Assembly (NCBI GenBank): GCA_963693285.1
Contig: OY848918.1
Location: forward strand, 7,753,156 to 7,817,155
Origin: Xestospongia muta
Lineage: Eukaryota; Porifera; Demospongiae; Haplosclerida; Petrosiidae
Reading direction: 5' to 3'
Length of the DNA stretch: 64,000 bases
Below, in pieces: positions 1 through 11,843 of the stretch; the first letter of the stretch is position 1, and every line of letters starts with the position of its first letter. A program made the translations under genes and the position numbers. The notes beneath the pieces are model-generated. The model was not told the origin of the DNA, ran no database searches, and saw only the letters and a list, made by a program, of their open reading frames with translations.

Positions 1-320
1 CCTACTTATGCAGGCTTGCTTTCAATTCAGGGCACTCTAAGGAATCTTTGCGGAAAGACCTGTTCTTCCGAGTACTGCCCAGAGGGACGGTGTCTGAAAT
101 TGGGCTGGAACTTTATGGTTAAGAAAGGGGAAGTACAGAAGCCCAGTGTATGTGTCGCAGTTTGTAAAAGTGTAAAGAAATAGTAAAGAAGTGTGCTCAT
201 TGGGACAGTTCGAACCTCAGGCCTCAATTTAACGCTTAATGTTTAAGGGTACAGGGATAGAGATCACTATTAAAATATGCTGATCTACTGGACTTCCGTA
301 GATCAATGAATCCCAGCGAA
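1..320. repeat. Upstream arm of the A-gene unit, duplicated
   Basis: No gene was recognised. This stretch is closely similar to about 43657-43985, upstream of A3: both contain cctacttatgcaggc near the start, a later tract with tgggacagtt, and then the A promoter block. It is the left edge of the duplicated A-B-C cassette, and the window begins inside it. Short ORFs here are broken and show no domain. Confidence 0.75.
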
Positions 321-364
321 GCGTAACCGATGGGTGTGGCCAACTGACAATCGAGTTATTTAAG
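321..364 (+). promoter_or_regulatory. Conserved A/M-family promoter block, A1 copy
   Basis: It holds the motif GCGTAACCGATGGGTGTGG (321-339) followed by a TATA-like TATTTAAG at 357-364, about 80 bp before the A1 start codon. The same block precedes A2, A3, M1, M2, M4 and M5, inverted for the M genes, with similar spacing. That points to a shared core promoter. Function is inferred from conservation and position. Confidence 0.6.
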
Positions 365-443
365 TCTCTCCACTTTTGCTTAAATAGACTACTAAATACA
401 TTCCATTATCATTATTCAATATATTAACGACGGCGATCACTAC

Positions 444-1284
444 ATGATGATCAAAGCAAGTCTACTACTTTTACTTTTAATAGGTATAGATCTATTCATA
501 ACCGTTTATGTTCATAATAAGCCTACTTTTTATTTCTACAGAGCAAATTTCATCTGAAGTGATATTTCCATGTTAAAATATTTGTCTACAAGATGATGTA
601 GTATATACCTGTACTGGTATTTGAGCTAACCTGATAACATGGACTGTTCCTAACTTAATGGCTGGAACTGCACAGCTACAAATTCTTCAACACATACTAC
701 ATGATACTATTGGTCCATTTACTGCACAGTTTGTATCATATCAGAACAATAACATAATATCTACACTGTCTTTTAATGTTACTACTGTACTACATAATAA
801 AGACATAGTGTGTGAGGCTACTGGAGGTTATAGTAAAACGTGTAACATTATGATTACAGGTAGGATACTTCAATGAAGTGTACTATTGTTACTATGTCCT
901 GTACATAGGTAAACCCACAGTTCCATTAAATGTCAATGTTGTAGCTACTACTCCTCATACAGTAGTTGTTACATGGACATCACCAGTTACTGGTAGTCAA
1001 TGTATAGATCTTTATATTGTAACTGTGTTCAATGAAACACACAATACTATGACATCAGTTAATACAACAAATAATATCACATCTCTCACAATATATGGAC
1101 TAGTAAAAGGAAATAACTACTCATTTACTGTTAAAGGTATTGATCATATTGGTCAGATTGGAAATAGTAGTCAGTTAGAGTATCTCATATTTGATGGTAA
1201 GCAAATATCTCCTGATTTGCAAAATGAAGGCTATTTCTGTTATAAAACATGTTAAAAAAGGTTGTTGTATACATGGTTTGCTAC

Positions 1285-1328
<44 letters not shown>

Positions 1329-3738
1329 GTAGCAAATCATACAACAACCTTTTTTGATTTATAGCGTGCATTTTCCCTGAATATAATTTACTAAATTATA
1401 TATATCTCAGCTGAAAAAACAATTATTAGATAACTTAATACAAAATTTAGCAAATATCCATTTAAAAATGAATAGCTTACATATAACTGTTTTGACAGAA
1501 GTTGTCTCTTATTGCAAATCAGGTCATAAATAATGTATCCAAGTAGAATGCTTTAAGTAAAACTGCTACCAGTTCCACAGAATGTTGTTAACCTTAGCTA
1601 TACTTTTGATAAAGCAAATATTGCTTATGTGATGTAGATGGTAAGCTCAATATATAAACTAAATAAATATGTACTTTACTTCACATAGCCTCCTCCCTTT
1701 TCTCTAAGACCTCCAGTCAAATACTATCATATCTATCATAACCTCACATCATCTGATGGCAGTATAATACATAATATTACTAACAATATAACACAACTCA
1801 CTTTTAATAGTATTAGTTATAGTAACAAGTATAGTGTGACTGTAACAGCTGAAAATGTGATAGGAGAAGGACCAGGAGTTAACATTGAAGGTATGTGGAG
1901 ACATCATAAATAAAGCTGATTACTTCAATTTTATTTACTAATACTTCCTTCAATTTTATCTGTACATTTCTTTTTAATAGTCACTGGGACAACTGGTTAG
2001 TAATCCTAAATCCTGATGGAAATAATTTCTTTTATATTTATATTTCATAGCTGAATGGTTTATTGTCAAGTTCACTTCAAATGTCTCAAGGCAATAATAT
2101 TGTAATTGGGTATAATAAAATATTAATAGATGATTTTAGATATGTTCACATTAAATCATACAAATACAACATTAACATTCAGTTCAAATACAAATTTACA
2201 TTAACTGAAGATTGTCTTGTGACATGGTTTATGCAAAGAGACCACTTCCATTAAACATCTTGAAAACACACAGTTGTTGTGTACACAACCATACATTTTT
2301 CAATGGATGTTTACTAAGTTATATCTCAGTTTTAAAAAAATAGATAACTTGAATGCAAAATTTAGTAAACATTCTATTTAAAAATTGCTTCCAGAGATGC
2401 AAGTGTTTTTTAATGGTTGTATTAATATGGTCTCTTATTGCAAATCAGGCTACATATACAGGTAGTTCATATAATAGCCAAATTACTTCTACTGAAAGTA
2501 TTCTTGTGATCACATCAGAGATTAGTCATTATTACATATTTAAATAAACCAATATAGTTACATCTGATATAACAAATATGACTGTGACACCTCTTACTAC
2601 AATCTTGCCTGACAGAATTCGAATCTTGCACCTGTTATTGGTGGAGTATGTGGAGCTGCTATTGTAACTGCTTCTTTTTTAATATTTCTTATATTGTTAG
2701 GAATTGTAATTTGTAAAAACAGTAAGTGCATCATTTGTTAAATTAAAATGATTGATTTATCTACCATTTTTTGCAGAATTATCAAGAAATGATGCAGCAT
2801 CAACGTATAATAAAAATAATTTGAATATTTCTGAATCCACTAAACAAAGAAACTTTATTGAGGTATATTATACATATATTATAAATTAACAAGTGACTAG
2901 AAATTTGATTGGTTTCAGTTGTCATATATCACTTTTGTATGTTCCTTTTTTATTTCAGTTAACTCCAGATCCTACCTATGCTGAAATTAAGAAGACGCAG
3001 CCTCCAGCTCTACAATATGATGAAGTTCTTCCTCCTGCAGCTGTGCATCCTAATTCAATTGATGATGACCAACCTCCTATACCACTGTTTCATATTGAGG
3101 ATGAACCTTCTTTGTCTCCTAATGAACCTGTTATTGCACAATACTCTGTAATTATGAGAGAGCACATGACATCTCATGTATCACCTCATAATATAATAGC
3201 TGAAGGAGATGATTCTGCTAATTCTGTGTCAAAGAGAGAAGAAATAAAAGTAATTAAACAATTCTCATCACTTAATTTATTATGTTGTTACTGTAGGAGA
3301 GTAAAGAAAACCGTCATTTACAGAAAACTAAAGGTGTTGATGTTTCTGTAACTTTAAATGAAGTATGAGACAACTCTACCTCCCATTATTTTAGAATTTA
3401 TATTTATCATATTATTAGTCAAACAATCCAATTGGAGCTGATAGAGGAGTTGGAGCAATAACATATGCTGAACTAGGTCCTGCTCCTAAGAACGGGCCAA
3501 TAATACCTCCTTCATCAGATATTGGACAGTCTGTTGTCTATTCTGATATAAAGGTATTAACTGTACCTAAAAAGGTATCGCACAATTCATTAATGTTATC
3601 ATAAATTTCACTTCTTGCTTTTTTCATGAACAGAAGCTATCCACAAGAGGTCTTATGATACAAACTCAGCTAGGAGATCTGGAAATACCTCCACCTCTAC
3701 CTCCTAAACTAGTACAAATGGAAATGGACACTAAATGA
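444..3738 (+). pseudogene. A1: Ig/FN3 receptor with ITIM-like tail, broken ectodomain
   Basis: Exons seen: signal peptide 444-483 (MMIKASLLLLLLI), Ig 542-859, FN3-1 909-1196, FN3-2 split as 1573-1640 and 1689-1890, a 15-nt micro-exon 1981-1995, TM 2616-2721, and tail exons 2777-2862, 2959-3249, 3297-3362, 3419-3553 and 3634-3738. The ectodomain has three in-frame stops: taa at 574-576 and tga at 622-624 in the Ig exon, and tag in 1573-1640 where relatives have Trp. TM and tail exons stay open. The tail carries TYAEI, LQYDEV, AQYSVI, ITYAEL and VVYSDI; several match the ITIM pattern (I/V/L/S)xYxx(I/V/L). It ends in proline-rich sequence. Exons between 2000 and 2615 are unresolved. A3 is the closer-to-intact paralogue. 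The start is chosen from the conserved signal exon and the promoter 80 bp upstream. Confidence 0.75.
1254..1355. repeat. Fold-back element with (TA)n centre
   Basis: Two inverted arms of roughly 35 bp (1254-1289 and 1322-1355) flank a TA run. The left arm begins aaaaaaggttgttgta and the right arm ends tacaacaaccttttt. It lies in the A1 intron between FN3-1 and FN3-2. The A2 copy of this intron (about 42975-43041) keeps the left arm and TA run but not the right arm. Consistent with a small palindromic MITE or a TA expansion inside an older palindrome. Confidence 0.7.
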
Positions 3739-4149
3739 CAATAACCTCTTCCATACATGACCTATTAATTGTGGTAATGACTTATTGTACTGATGTTATA
3801 ATGTCATATGTGTATGTGTGTGTCATGTTTAGCTAATTATATTGTAATTGTTTTGCTCTATATTTTTAGTTAAGCACTTATCATTATTATCAGATATGAA
3901 TGTTTTAGTAGTATTGCTATATGTTTGACTGTACACTGATTGAAACCAGGTATACATCACCTTTAGTTATTAGTTTGATAAATTGAGTGCAAACCTTATT
4001 TAATTCAGTATAGACTCTACACATTTAGTTTTAACACGACACAATTAATCTACTTCATTGTGACTATGAGAAGGCAATACATTTACATGTAACTATCATG
4101 TGTAATTGAGCACATTCTCTTGGGTATAGCAGCACATCTGTATGGTACC
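3739..4149. other. Intergenic, downstream of A1
   Basis: No gene seen. It matches the sequence downstream of A3 (about 47032-47470), so it belongs to the cassette duplication. AT-rich, with candidate polyadenylation-type AATAA-like runs that are not distinctive. Confidence 0.5.
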
Positions 4150-4990
4150 AAATGTGTCTACGTTTGCACCTATGCAGACTAAATATACTTAATGACAAAT
4201 ACAAGTTGACTAAACTAAAGTAGAGTGATAAATTCCGTGTCAAAAACTTATAAAACATAGCATATACATGTAATTATCATTTGCAATTAAACAGTCTCTT
4301 TTGGAGCAATAGTACATATATAATTTGTATTATATTCAGTTAATAATGTATTAGTGTAATATACATTACATTGGAACTACTTTGAAAACTGATGTAAATG
4401 TCCCAAACATAACATATATGATTTGTGGATAGTATGTCTATATTCAGTTTATGTTAGTTATCATATCATCATGTAAAATTTTACTTCTTTTTTGAAAGTT
4501 CAATGATAATACTACTTATCTATAACAAGTACAGTTAATAACTATAGGCTAATTTTTATAGAGTAACATATGGTTCACTGACTATTTATAGTGATTTCCT
4601 TCAATAAGTATAACATATACAAAACAATAAAAGTTGCTCTTTGTAATTGTCATCGCACACATTTTTCATTTACAAACTGTAATGACTTGAACAAAACTAG
4701 AGTTAAACCAATCTGCTTTGAGACATGTAAATATCACATTACTATTTCTTTGAGCAGAATATACAATTAGTTAAACCATTATTGTTTCCCTCTCATTTTC
4801 TTCATGGACTTTGTTATAAAGACAACAGAATCTACTTAGCTTATGTTTCTAAAACACAATTGTGTGTTGATATATATATATATATTAATGAAACTAATTT
4901 AACTGTTACACTGTATTTTGTATTTACCAGGCTTTTAATATATACAATGTACTGTCACACTATACTATTCTGCACTATTGTACAAATCTA
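4150..4990 (+). repeat. Spacer repeat, copy 1
   Basis: AT-rich non-coding sequence found four times in the same orientation: here, about 16170-17290, about 28985-30110 and about 47480-48250. Markers shared by the copies include aagttgactaaa, taaacagtctcttttggag and tcccaaacataacatatatg. Copies flank both A genes (+) and M genes (-), so the repeat orientation does not follow gene orientation. No coding potential was seen. Confidence 0.65.
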
Positions 4991-5503
4991 TAATTATTAA
5001 GACTTCTCCTCTGACCAAAGTTGTTAATACTTAAGTATCACTGTATCACTGAACCTAGCTAGTTCAATACATTTCCACTTCTATGACATGTACATATTAT
5101 AGATCATTCTACTAAAATATGAGTTATACTTATGTTGTTCCACATGTTTCCAGCAAAGCTGTGTGCTAAAACAATTGAGGATGGGGTATTTCCCCTAAAT
5201 ATAGCCATCACTACTGAGTACTATAATGACAGTATAGTTCATTGCACAGCAATGCATATATATATATATATATATATTTATATATTTATAGGTGATACAC
5301 TAATGATTGTGACATTCGTGAGTAATGTTTTCACATGAAAAAGTTATATGTATTTCATCATATGTATGCACACTGACTACATACAGTATGACTTCATTAG
5401 AAACATCTTTTCATTATCAACACTTGTACTCTAATTGTAATATCATAGCTCAATACAAATAACATGTATGAATTCATTCTTGAGTCTTGTTGTTACTTTT
5501 CAG
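4991..5503. other. Intergenic with short TA microsatellite
   Basis: No gene. It contains a TA run near 5250-5280 that is much longer in the duplicate copy (48526-48585). ORFs here are translations of simple sequence. Confidence 0.5.
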
Positions 5504-5640
5504 ATGTTCTCTACAATAAAGATACTCCACCCATAACTACTGCTATTCAATTAGGTTTGATGTTAAGGTACCAGATATACCTCAGAACAGAAAGATATCA
5601 TTGAATTAAAAGAAATATCTCTTATGGATAGATTAATTAA
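5504..5640 (+). pseudogene. Orphan B-type tail exon, degenerate
   Basis: Sequence resembles the B cytoplasmic exon (aataaagatactccaccc, then a remnant of the ATTGAATTA and CTTATGGATA portion) but the frame is broken and no TM or ectodomain exons are next to it. The duplicate is at about 48790-48930. One of several orphan tails scattered in the locus. Confidence 0.55.
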
Positions 5641-6265
5641 ACAAATAAAGTTTAAAATACTATAACGCAAAGAGCTGTAATTATGTTTTATCATTATAAG
5701 TCAAATGATATGTGTATATAATATATTGTAAAAAATTGTTTTAAGTGTTCTGAAATACCTGTAAATTTTAAATGAAAAGAATTTCAGTGGAGATGTCATA
5801 TATTGCACGACATTATTATTATTAATGATATAAACTTTAGTTATTTACAGTGTACTTTACACTTGCTAGTTTTACAATGTATAATGTGTGTATATTAGGC
5901 ATCAGCTAATAGACAATCTATAAAGATGACAATTTTGGTTAAGAAAATCCTTGTGTGATTGAAGGTATGAAGGTGACTTTTTAATAAATTTTGACACTAA
6001 AATTTGGAAGTAGAACTTATAGATTTCATTGATAGAAAAGTTAAGGTGCTTCTTGGTGTAACTTGACTGATGATATAATTACTTGTCCTATGTATGATGA
6101 CAATACTATGTGTCATAGAGTTAATAATGTTAGGTTTGGTTTAAGGTTTAAGTGATGTCATCATATATGATGACATCACTGTATGTCACTTCATTATGAT
6201 GTCATCATAGCATGTCACACCAAGAACCACCCAAAAGCTATGATATAGTGCAGCAATGATATCAT
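5641..6265. other. Intergenic upstream of B1
   Basis: No gene. A short run repeats atgatgacatcact/atgatgtcatcat in both orientations around 6155-6210, a local imperfect palindrome. The last 150 bp are shared with the B2 upstream region. Confidence 0.4.
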
Positions 6266-6273
6266 TATAAAAG
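6266..6273 (+). promoter_or_regulatory. TATA box of B1
   Basis: TATAAAAG lies about 54 bp upstream of the B1 ATG and is followed by acccacccacaaactcag, which is conserved before B2 (49149-49156). Good position and match for an RNA polymerase II TATA element. Confidence 0.6.
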
Positions 6274-6326
6274 ACCCACCCACAAACTCAGTTGTATACT
6301 TAATAACCGCATCATTAGTTTTAAAA

Positions 6327-8171
6327 ATGTTTCAAAGGCTGATAGTACTGACTATTCTGGTATTTGTAAACTCTCAAGGTTAGTAAATAACAAATTAGTC
6401 ATTGATTTGTTTATGTTATTATATTTACCCAGTTATCCTACAACAAACATCCTCCACATGATCTTCTGTATGCCCTGAATGTGGTCCTAACTTGTATTGT
6501 GACTGGTACTACAATGTAATCAATAAATAATACCAATTCAGCAACATATAGTATAACATCAACTCCTGGTTCTACTGCTACTGTTAGTAATTTTACTGTT
6601 GTCTTTGTGAGCAGTGTGTCAAATGTCATTAAATCTGAAGCAAGATTTCACAATGTATCATCTCTTCATAATGGTAGTAGTATTATTTGTAACGATGTTA
6701 TTATGGATATAAGTCTCCAGATTGAGGTTGTAGTTTCTGGTAAGTATTTGAATATTACGATTACATAATTTCACAATATGATTATATGATATTATACACA
6801 ATATTGCATTCTCTTTTGTCAATTCATTATCTCTCATGTTACTCTGGTCAGTATCACTGGAGAGTAGACACTGTCATATTACTATTATTTGTTGTCTTTG
6901 TTGTTTAGGATGAAATATATTATATTTTTAGATACTTTTTACAATTTAGCCTCCTTTCTGCTCTTGTCCTCCTCTCTTGTACTAAAACGTTGATCAATAG
7001 TCTTAGTACTGGTAGTAATATCACCAGTATTAATGTACCTACTGGTCTCTCTCAGTCAGTAGAGTATCAGTACAGAGTAGTAGGGTCTGATATTATCAAT
7101 AGATTAGGATACTATAGTCAATATACAATGTTCACTTTGGATGGTAAGAATTAAAATATTTTAATCTATCAACTATGCCTCATTAGTTCTACAGGCTGTA
7201 CCACTAATAACTTATAATATTACAAAGAGAACAGAGAACTACACTATTGTTGTAATTTGGGAGGTGAGTATTATTTTTTTGTTTAGAATAACTGAATCTA
7301 GTTTTCATTTAGTCTCCCCCTCTTTCTTTTCGTCCTCCTCTCTTATACTATAAAGTCTATCACAACATATCAGGTTCACTAACTGTTAATATAACTACTG
7401 TTACTAACATTACATTGACTGGAGTACTAGCTGGATATACCTACATTATAACAGTGGTACCAGTTAATATACTAGGAGAGGGATACCCTAATAAGACTAT
7501 AGGTTATTTATATATTATTATAAAGTGTGTTATATTTACTTCTCATACAGTTATCATTCCTAAAAAACTAATAATCACTAGTGTTATAATAACATCATTT
7601 AATGAAAGTAATCAATGTATTATTATTAGTAAATGTACTTATACTACTTTTCCCTATTATTGCAGTCATTCCAACAAGTGTTTCGTTATATATTAGTAAG
7701 TATAAATATCACATTATTGTATACATTTTATGATAAGTATAGAAACGACAAGTTTATTGTCAACTACAACAAGTACATCTTCTCTTAACTAGTATATGTC
7801 CTATGCTTCTTTGATAGTCCTACAATGACTATAACCTTAACTGTTTGTCCAAGTAAGTCAGTTAGCAATAAAAACTAAATTTCCATTACTATAGCTATTG
7901 AAAAACAAGTATCATGTTTATCAGGTAATAACACAAACACATGACATTACTGAAATGTTTTCTTAACAGTGAGTATACCAGTCAGTATGTTCCTATCTTC
8001 TCTATTAACTGCTGTTATTACTACACTTATTGTCTATCTCATTACAAGGAGGAGGAGCTATAACAAAGACACTCCACTACACAATTAAGTCCAATATATA
8101 ATGATGTTACGTTACAAGAGTCCTCAGAACACAAAGAGATATTGGAAAAACTATTTATGTATATAATAATT
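6327..8171 (+). pseudogene. B1: Ig/FN3 receptor pseudogene with chimeric FN3 exon
   Basis: Signal exon 6327-6378 (MFQRLIVLTILVFVNSQ), Ig 6433-6739, FN3-1 6950-7143, FN3-2 7187-7263 and 7313-7502, small stalk exons between 7550 and 7960, TM/tail from 7970. Lesions: tga at 6459-6461, a frameshift just after the first Ig cysteine pair region and a taa (both shared with B2), and a deletion in the tail that brings taa at 8086-8088 before the tyrosine motifs. The FN3-1 exon begins like a second-FN3 exon and continues as the C-terminal half of an FN3-1 exon. The FN3-2 exon is almost the same as in D1/D2. The TM reads SIPVSMFLSSLLTAVITTLI. Confidence 0.7.
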
Positions 8172-8379
8172 AGAATTTCTTAGTTTGACACAATTTTTGC
8201 CACTTACAGTATTAATAATTTGTAATACTTTAGTTATCATAACTGCATTCAATGTTATGAATATACTCATAATGGATGGTGACTGAACTGTCAGTATTAA
8301 GTGGGTCGAGACTAGTTCACCTACCTTATAATAACAAGACAATTATCACTTAGGTATATATCTTAATGTCATTGGAAGT

Positions 8380-10516
8380 ATGAACATCAATTCTTATTGT
8401 CTATTTCTCCTTTTGAAATATGTTGTTGTCACATGTATGTAAGTTATCAATGTTAGTTTTCTATTTTAAATGATAATGTTTATTGTAGTATCATTTACAA
8501 ATCTTAATCAAACATCTCCATTATATTCTCCTGTATATGTTGGAGATACTGTAGTATTCACTTGTATTGCTAGTGATACTGGATCTGCTGTATAGAGAAG
8601 AGATAAAGGAATACCACATGTTTTAGACAGTGTAACACTGTCACTAGTAGTTGATAGCTTTACAGTAAGTGTTATAGAGATAAATGGTACAACAGTAGTA
8701 TCTACTGCTACTGTTCAAACTGTCACATTACAATTAAATGGAGCTAGTATTAGTTGTTCTGCTAATTTACAAGGTTCATACATTACACAGTCAATAAATA
8801 CAGCAGGTAACTTTAGCTTAGCTGTATTAGTAACATATCATCTACTTACTTTACAGATCCAACAGATATAGTCAATAATGTCACTATTATACCTGTTAGT
8901 AGTACATCAGCTATATTGAGTTGGTCTCCAGGATATTACTGTGTAGTGAACTATACTGTCACTGTACTCAGTAGTACTGACAATACAGATCAATATAATA
9001 CAAGTGATAATACTACATCAATTGTTATAAACTTTATAACAGAGTACAATATTCATTTATTGTTATTGCAAGAGACAATGTTGGAAGAGTAGGACCTCCT
9101 AGTCAGTTATTAAACTAAACTTGGGATGGTAAGATAAAATAAACAAGTTTGTATTATATAATGTTATCTTTTATTAAAGTACCATCATTACAAGTTACAA
9201 ACATCACTTTGTTTCCAATTTCAAATAATGTTACTGAACTAATTTGGATAGTAAGATAATTTTAAAATAATAGTACTAACTAAATATCTCATTTCTATTT
9301 ACAGACACTAGTTGACATATCTCGTCCTCCTATTCTATATTATATTGTGACAAATCTATTGACCAATACAGTTATTAATACTACTAATACCAGTGTTATT
9401 ATTACTGGACTAACTCCTGGTCATTATTACAATATTAATATCACAGCTGTTAATATCATTGTACTTGGTCCAGTACTTATGATAAATGGTAAGTTAATAT
9501 AATATTGTACAGATATAGATCAATAAAATTCCTTATATAGTTACAATACCACTGATAGTGACAAGTTCTTTATCAGGTCAGTACACAATATTCTGTATTT
9601 TATTTCAATAAATATTTTATATTGATCTTATAACTTCAACACAGTATTAATTAGTATTGGTTGTTATGGTTAATATATTTGTGTCTACTATGTTAATTAC
9701 TTGGAATTTAATCAATAATTTTTAATTACACAATTATGAAATATAAAATTGATTACATAACTAATTGTTTATTTATTTCAGGTGCTACTAGTAACTCAAT
9801 ATACAGTACTGTTATATCTACATTATCAACAACTGATACTACTTGTGTGAGTACCACATGTACAGGTACGTTAAATATAAAAGTAGAAAACATTACTAAT
9901 GAAGATGATGAACAATTATCTAAATTAAATCATCATGTTCAGAGACATCCCATATTAATAGTCCTAGCAACAGCCATATATGTTAACAATATGACCAAAA
10001 TCTACCTATTATTGTAGTTATAAATTAAATTCTATCTACTACCACAGTAATACCTACAATATCAGCTACACCTACTGTAATAAGTCCCCTACAGATAGAC
10101 CTAGTAGTGGTAAGTTATATATTACTACTGTTGTGTAGTACCTCTCTTATATCTAGTACTAAGTGATGGAGTTATTGCTGGTATTATTATTAGTATTGTT
10201 ATCTTACTAGTACTAATAATAATTGTTATCTTAACTATTGTCTTGATATATAAAGGTCAGTACTATATAGTATTGAGTTGTACTATTACCGCTGTATGTG
10301 TGTGTGTCCTACTAGTGTCCAGTACTAAACAGAGTAGAGGTGAGAGTAGTCCAATGATAAAAGAGTTCTTCTCAGAAAAAAATGAAGCCTATGGTATAAT
10401 TAAAGGACCAAATCATCCATCAGTCACCAATTGAAGTAACAGAGAATGTAGTATATAGTACAATGGAACAACAACCATCACTTAATACTCCTCCAGTTTA
10501 TGAGACAATAAATTAA
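8380..10516 (+). pseudogene. C1: Ig/FN3 receptor pseudogene
   Basis: Same exon plan as C2: signal 8380-8434, Ig 8489-8806, FN3-1 8857-9128, FN3-2 9180-9250 and 9305-9488, stalk 9541-9576, 9782-9865 and 10048-10109, TM 10157-10255, tail from 10316. Lesions against C2/C3: tag at 8593-8595 replacing the Ig core Trp, loss of the first Ig Cys (VYVGD for VCLGD), a 1-bp deletion near 9043 in FN3-1, a 1-bp deletion in a C run of exon 10048-10109, and a tail frameshift giving tga at 10432-10434. The downstream tail sequence up to 10516 is still recognisable (STMEQQPSLNTPPVYET in the old frame). It is the dead counterpart of C2 in the duplicated cassette. Confidence 0.8.
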
Positions 10517-10828
10517 GATAATAATAAAACAACTACTATGTCTATTAATTTATTGATGAAGTTAAATGTTTTGAAAGACAAGAAACGTAAATTATCACTA
10601 AATAAATTTCAAACCATAAACCACAATAAAGTAATTAAGTAAATGAAATTTAAGAACAAATTAAATTTATCAATTCTATGTTTGATATTGTGGATGATTC
10701 TTAAAACACCGAATGTTCATTAACATTGTGTCAATATTTATAGGTAATGAAAACAAAAGCTATTTTAAACTTTTAATAATACCTGCAATTACCTTGTTAC
10801 AATTCATGTATACTATTAGTAAATGTAA
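10517..10828. other. Intergenic downstream of C1
   Basis: AT-rich; no gene or structure recognised. Parts resemble the region after D2 (about 62080-62400), as expected from shared 3' flanks of C and D genes. Confidence 0.4.
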
Positions 10829-11168
10829 CCTGCTGTTATTACTACATTTATTGTCTATCTCATTATGAGAAGGAGGAGCTATAATAAAGACACTCCACCT
10901 ACTACTACTACCCAATTAGGTCCAATATATGATGATGTTAAGTTACCAGAGACCTCAGAATAGAAAGAGATCATTGAATTACAAGGAAATACTGCTTATG
11001 GATATATTGATTAAGAACATGTGTTAACTTTATTATATTATAATAATAATTTATTGTAGGAGCTACAATAAAGACACTTCACACAACACTACTACCCAAT
11101 TAGGTCCAGAGCACAAAAAGAGATTATTAAAGTACATGGAAATACTATTTATGGATGTATTAATTAAG
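10829..11168 (+). pseudogene. Two orphan B-type TM/tail exon fragments in tandem
   Basis: Fragment 1 (10829-11013) encodes the end of the B TM segment, the basic RRRSYNKDTPP stretch, YDDVKLPETSE, then a stop in place of Gln, then the NTAYGYI motif. Fragment 2 (about 11059-11168) is a shorter copy of the same tail. No signal, Ig or FN3 exons are attached. They are probably leftovers of a deleted B gene or of repeated unequal exchange. Confidence 0.65.
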
Positions 11169-11709
11169 GAACTAATGTTACCTGGATTTTTACAAAATTT
11201 ATTATAACTTAGGTAAAAGATATTGAAATTATCAAGTCTCTGTTAATTTTCCCACATACTCCAGAGCTGTACTGCATATTTTCAATTAAGTTGTTGGTAC
11301 ACTGTATTGTATATAATTGAAAGTAAATAAACATTGAAGTACTTTAATTTTGATTGACCTTATAGTATAGCTAGTATCAGTGTGTTTATTATCATCATGT
11401 TCTCACATGCACTTTATATAATTAAAGTTTTCCGCAAATTACTGAACTAATGTTACCTGGATTTTTACAAAATTTATTATAACTTAGATAAAAGATATTG
11501 AAGTTGTCAAGTCTCTGTTTCCCCACCTACTCTCAGAGCTGTATTGCATATTTTCAATTAAGTTGTTGGTACATTGTATTGTATATAATGAAAGTAAATA
11601 AACATTGAAGTACTTTAATTTTGATTAACCTTATGGTATAGCTAGTATCATTGTGTTTATTATCATCATGTTCTTACATGCACTTTATATAAAGTTCTCT
11701 GCAAATTAC
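11169..11709. repeat. Two-copy tandem direct repeat, about 270 bp
   Basis: Copy 1 (11169-11441) and copy 2 (11443-11709) both start gaactaatgttacctgg and run through tatcatcatgttct to the phrase gcaaattactgaact with few differences. No ORF. It sits at the switch point between the + strand cassette and the minus strand block. Confidence 0.75.
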
Positions 11710-11843
11710 TGAACTGTTTACAATTAAGAGAGCTTTATTGAACACTATAAAACACTTGCGATAATGTTGTTAATAATGTTTATCTTTTATCACAATCAAG
11801 TTTGTATCAAGTTTTGGTATCAGTTTACATTTTATGTTTATTT

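Noticed and set aside
8151..8342. Minus strand 63-residue ORF after B1
   Set aside because: Lies in the B1/C1 intergenic sequence that is shared with the B2/C2 interval, where the frame is not kept.
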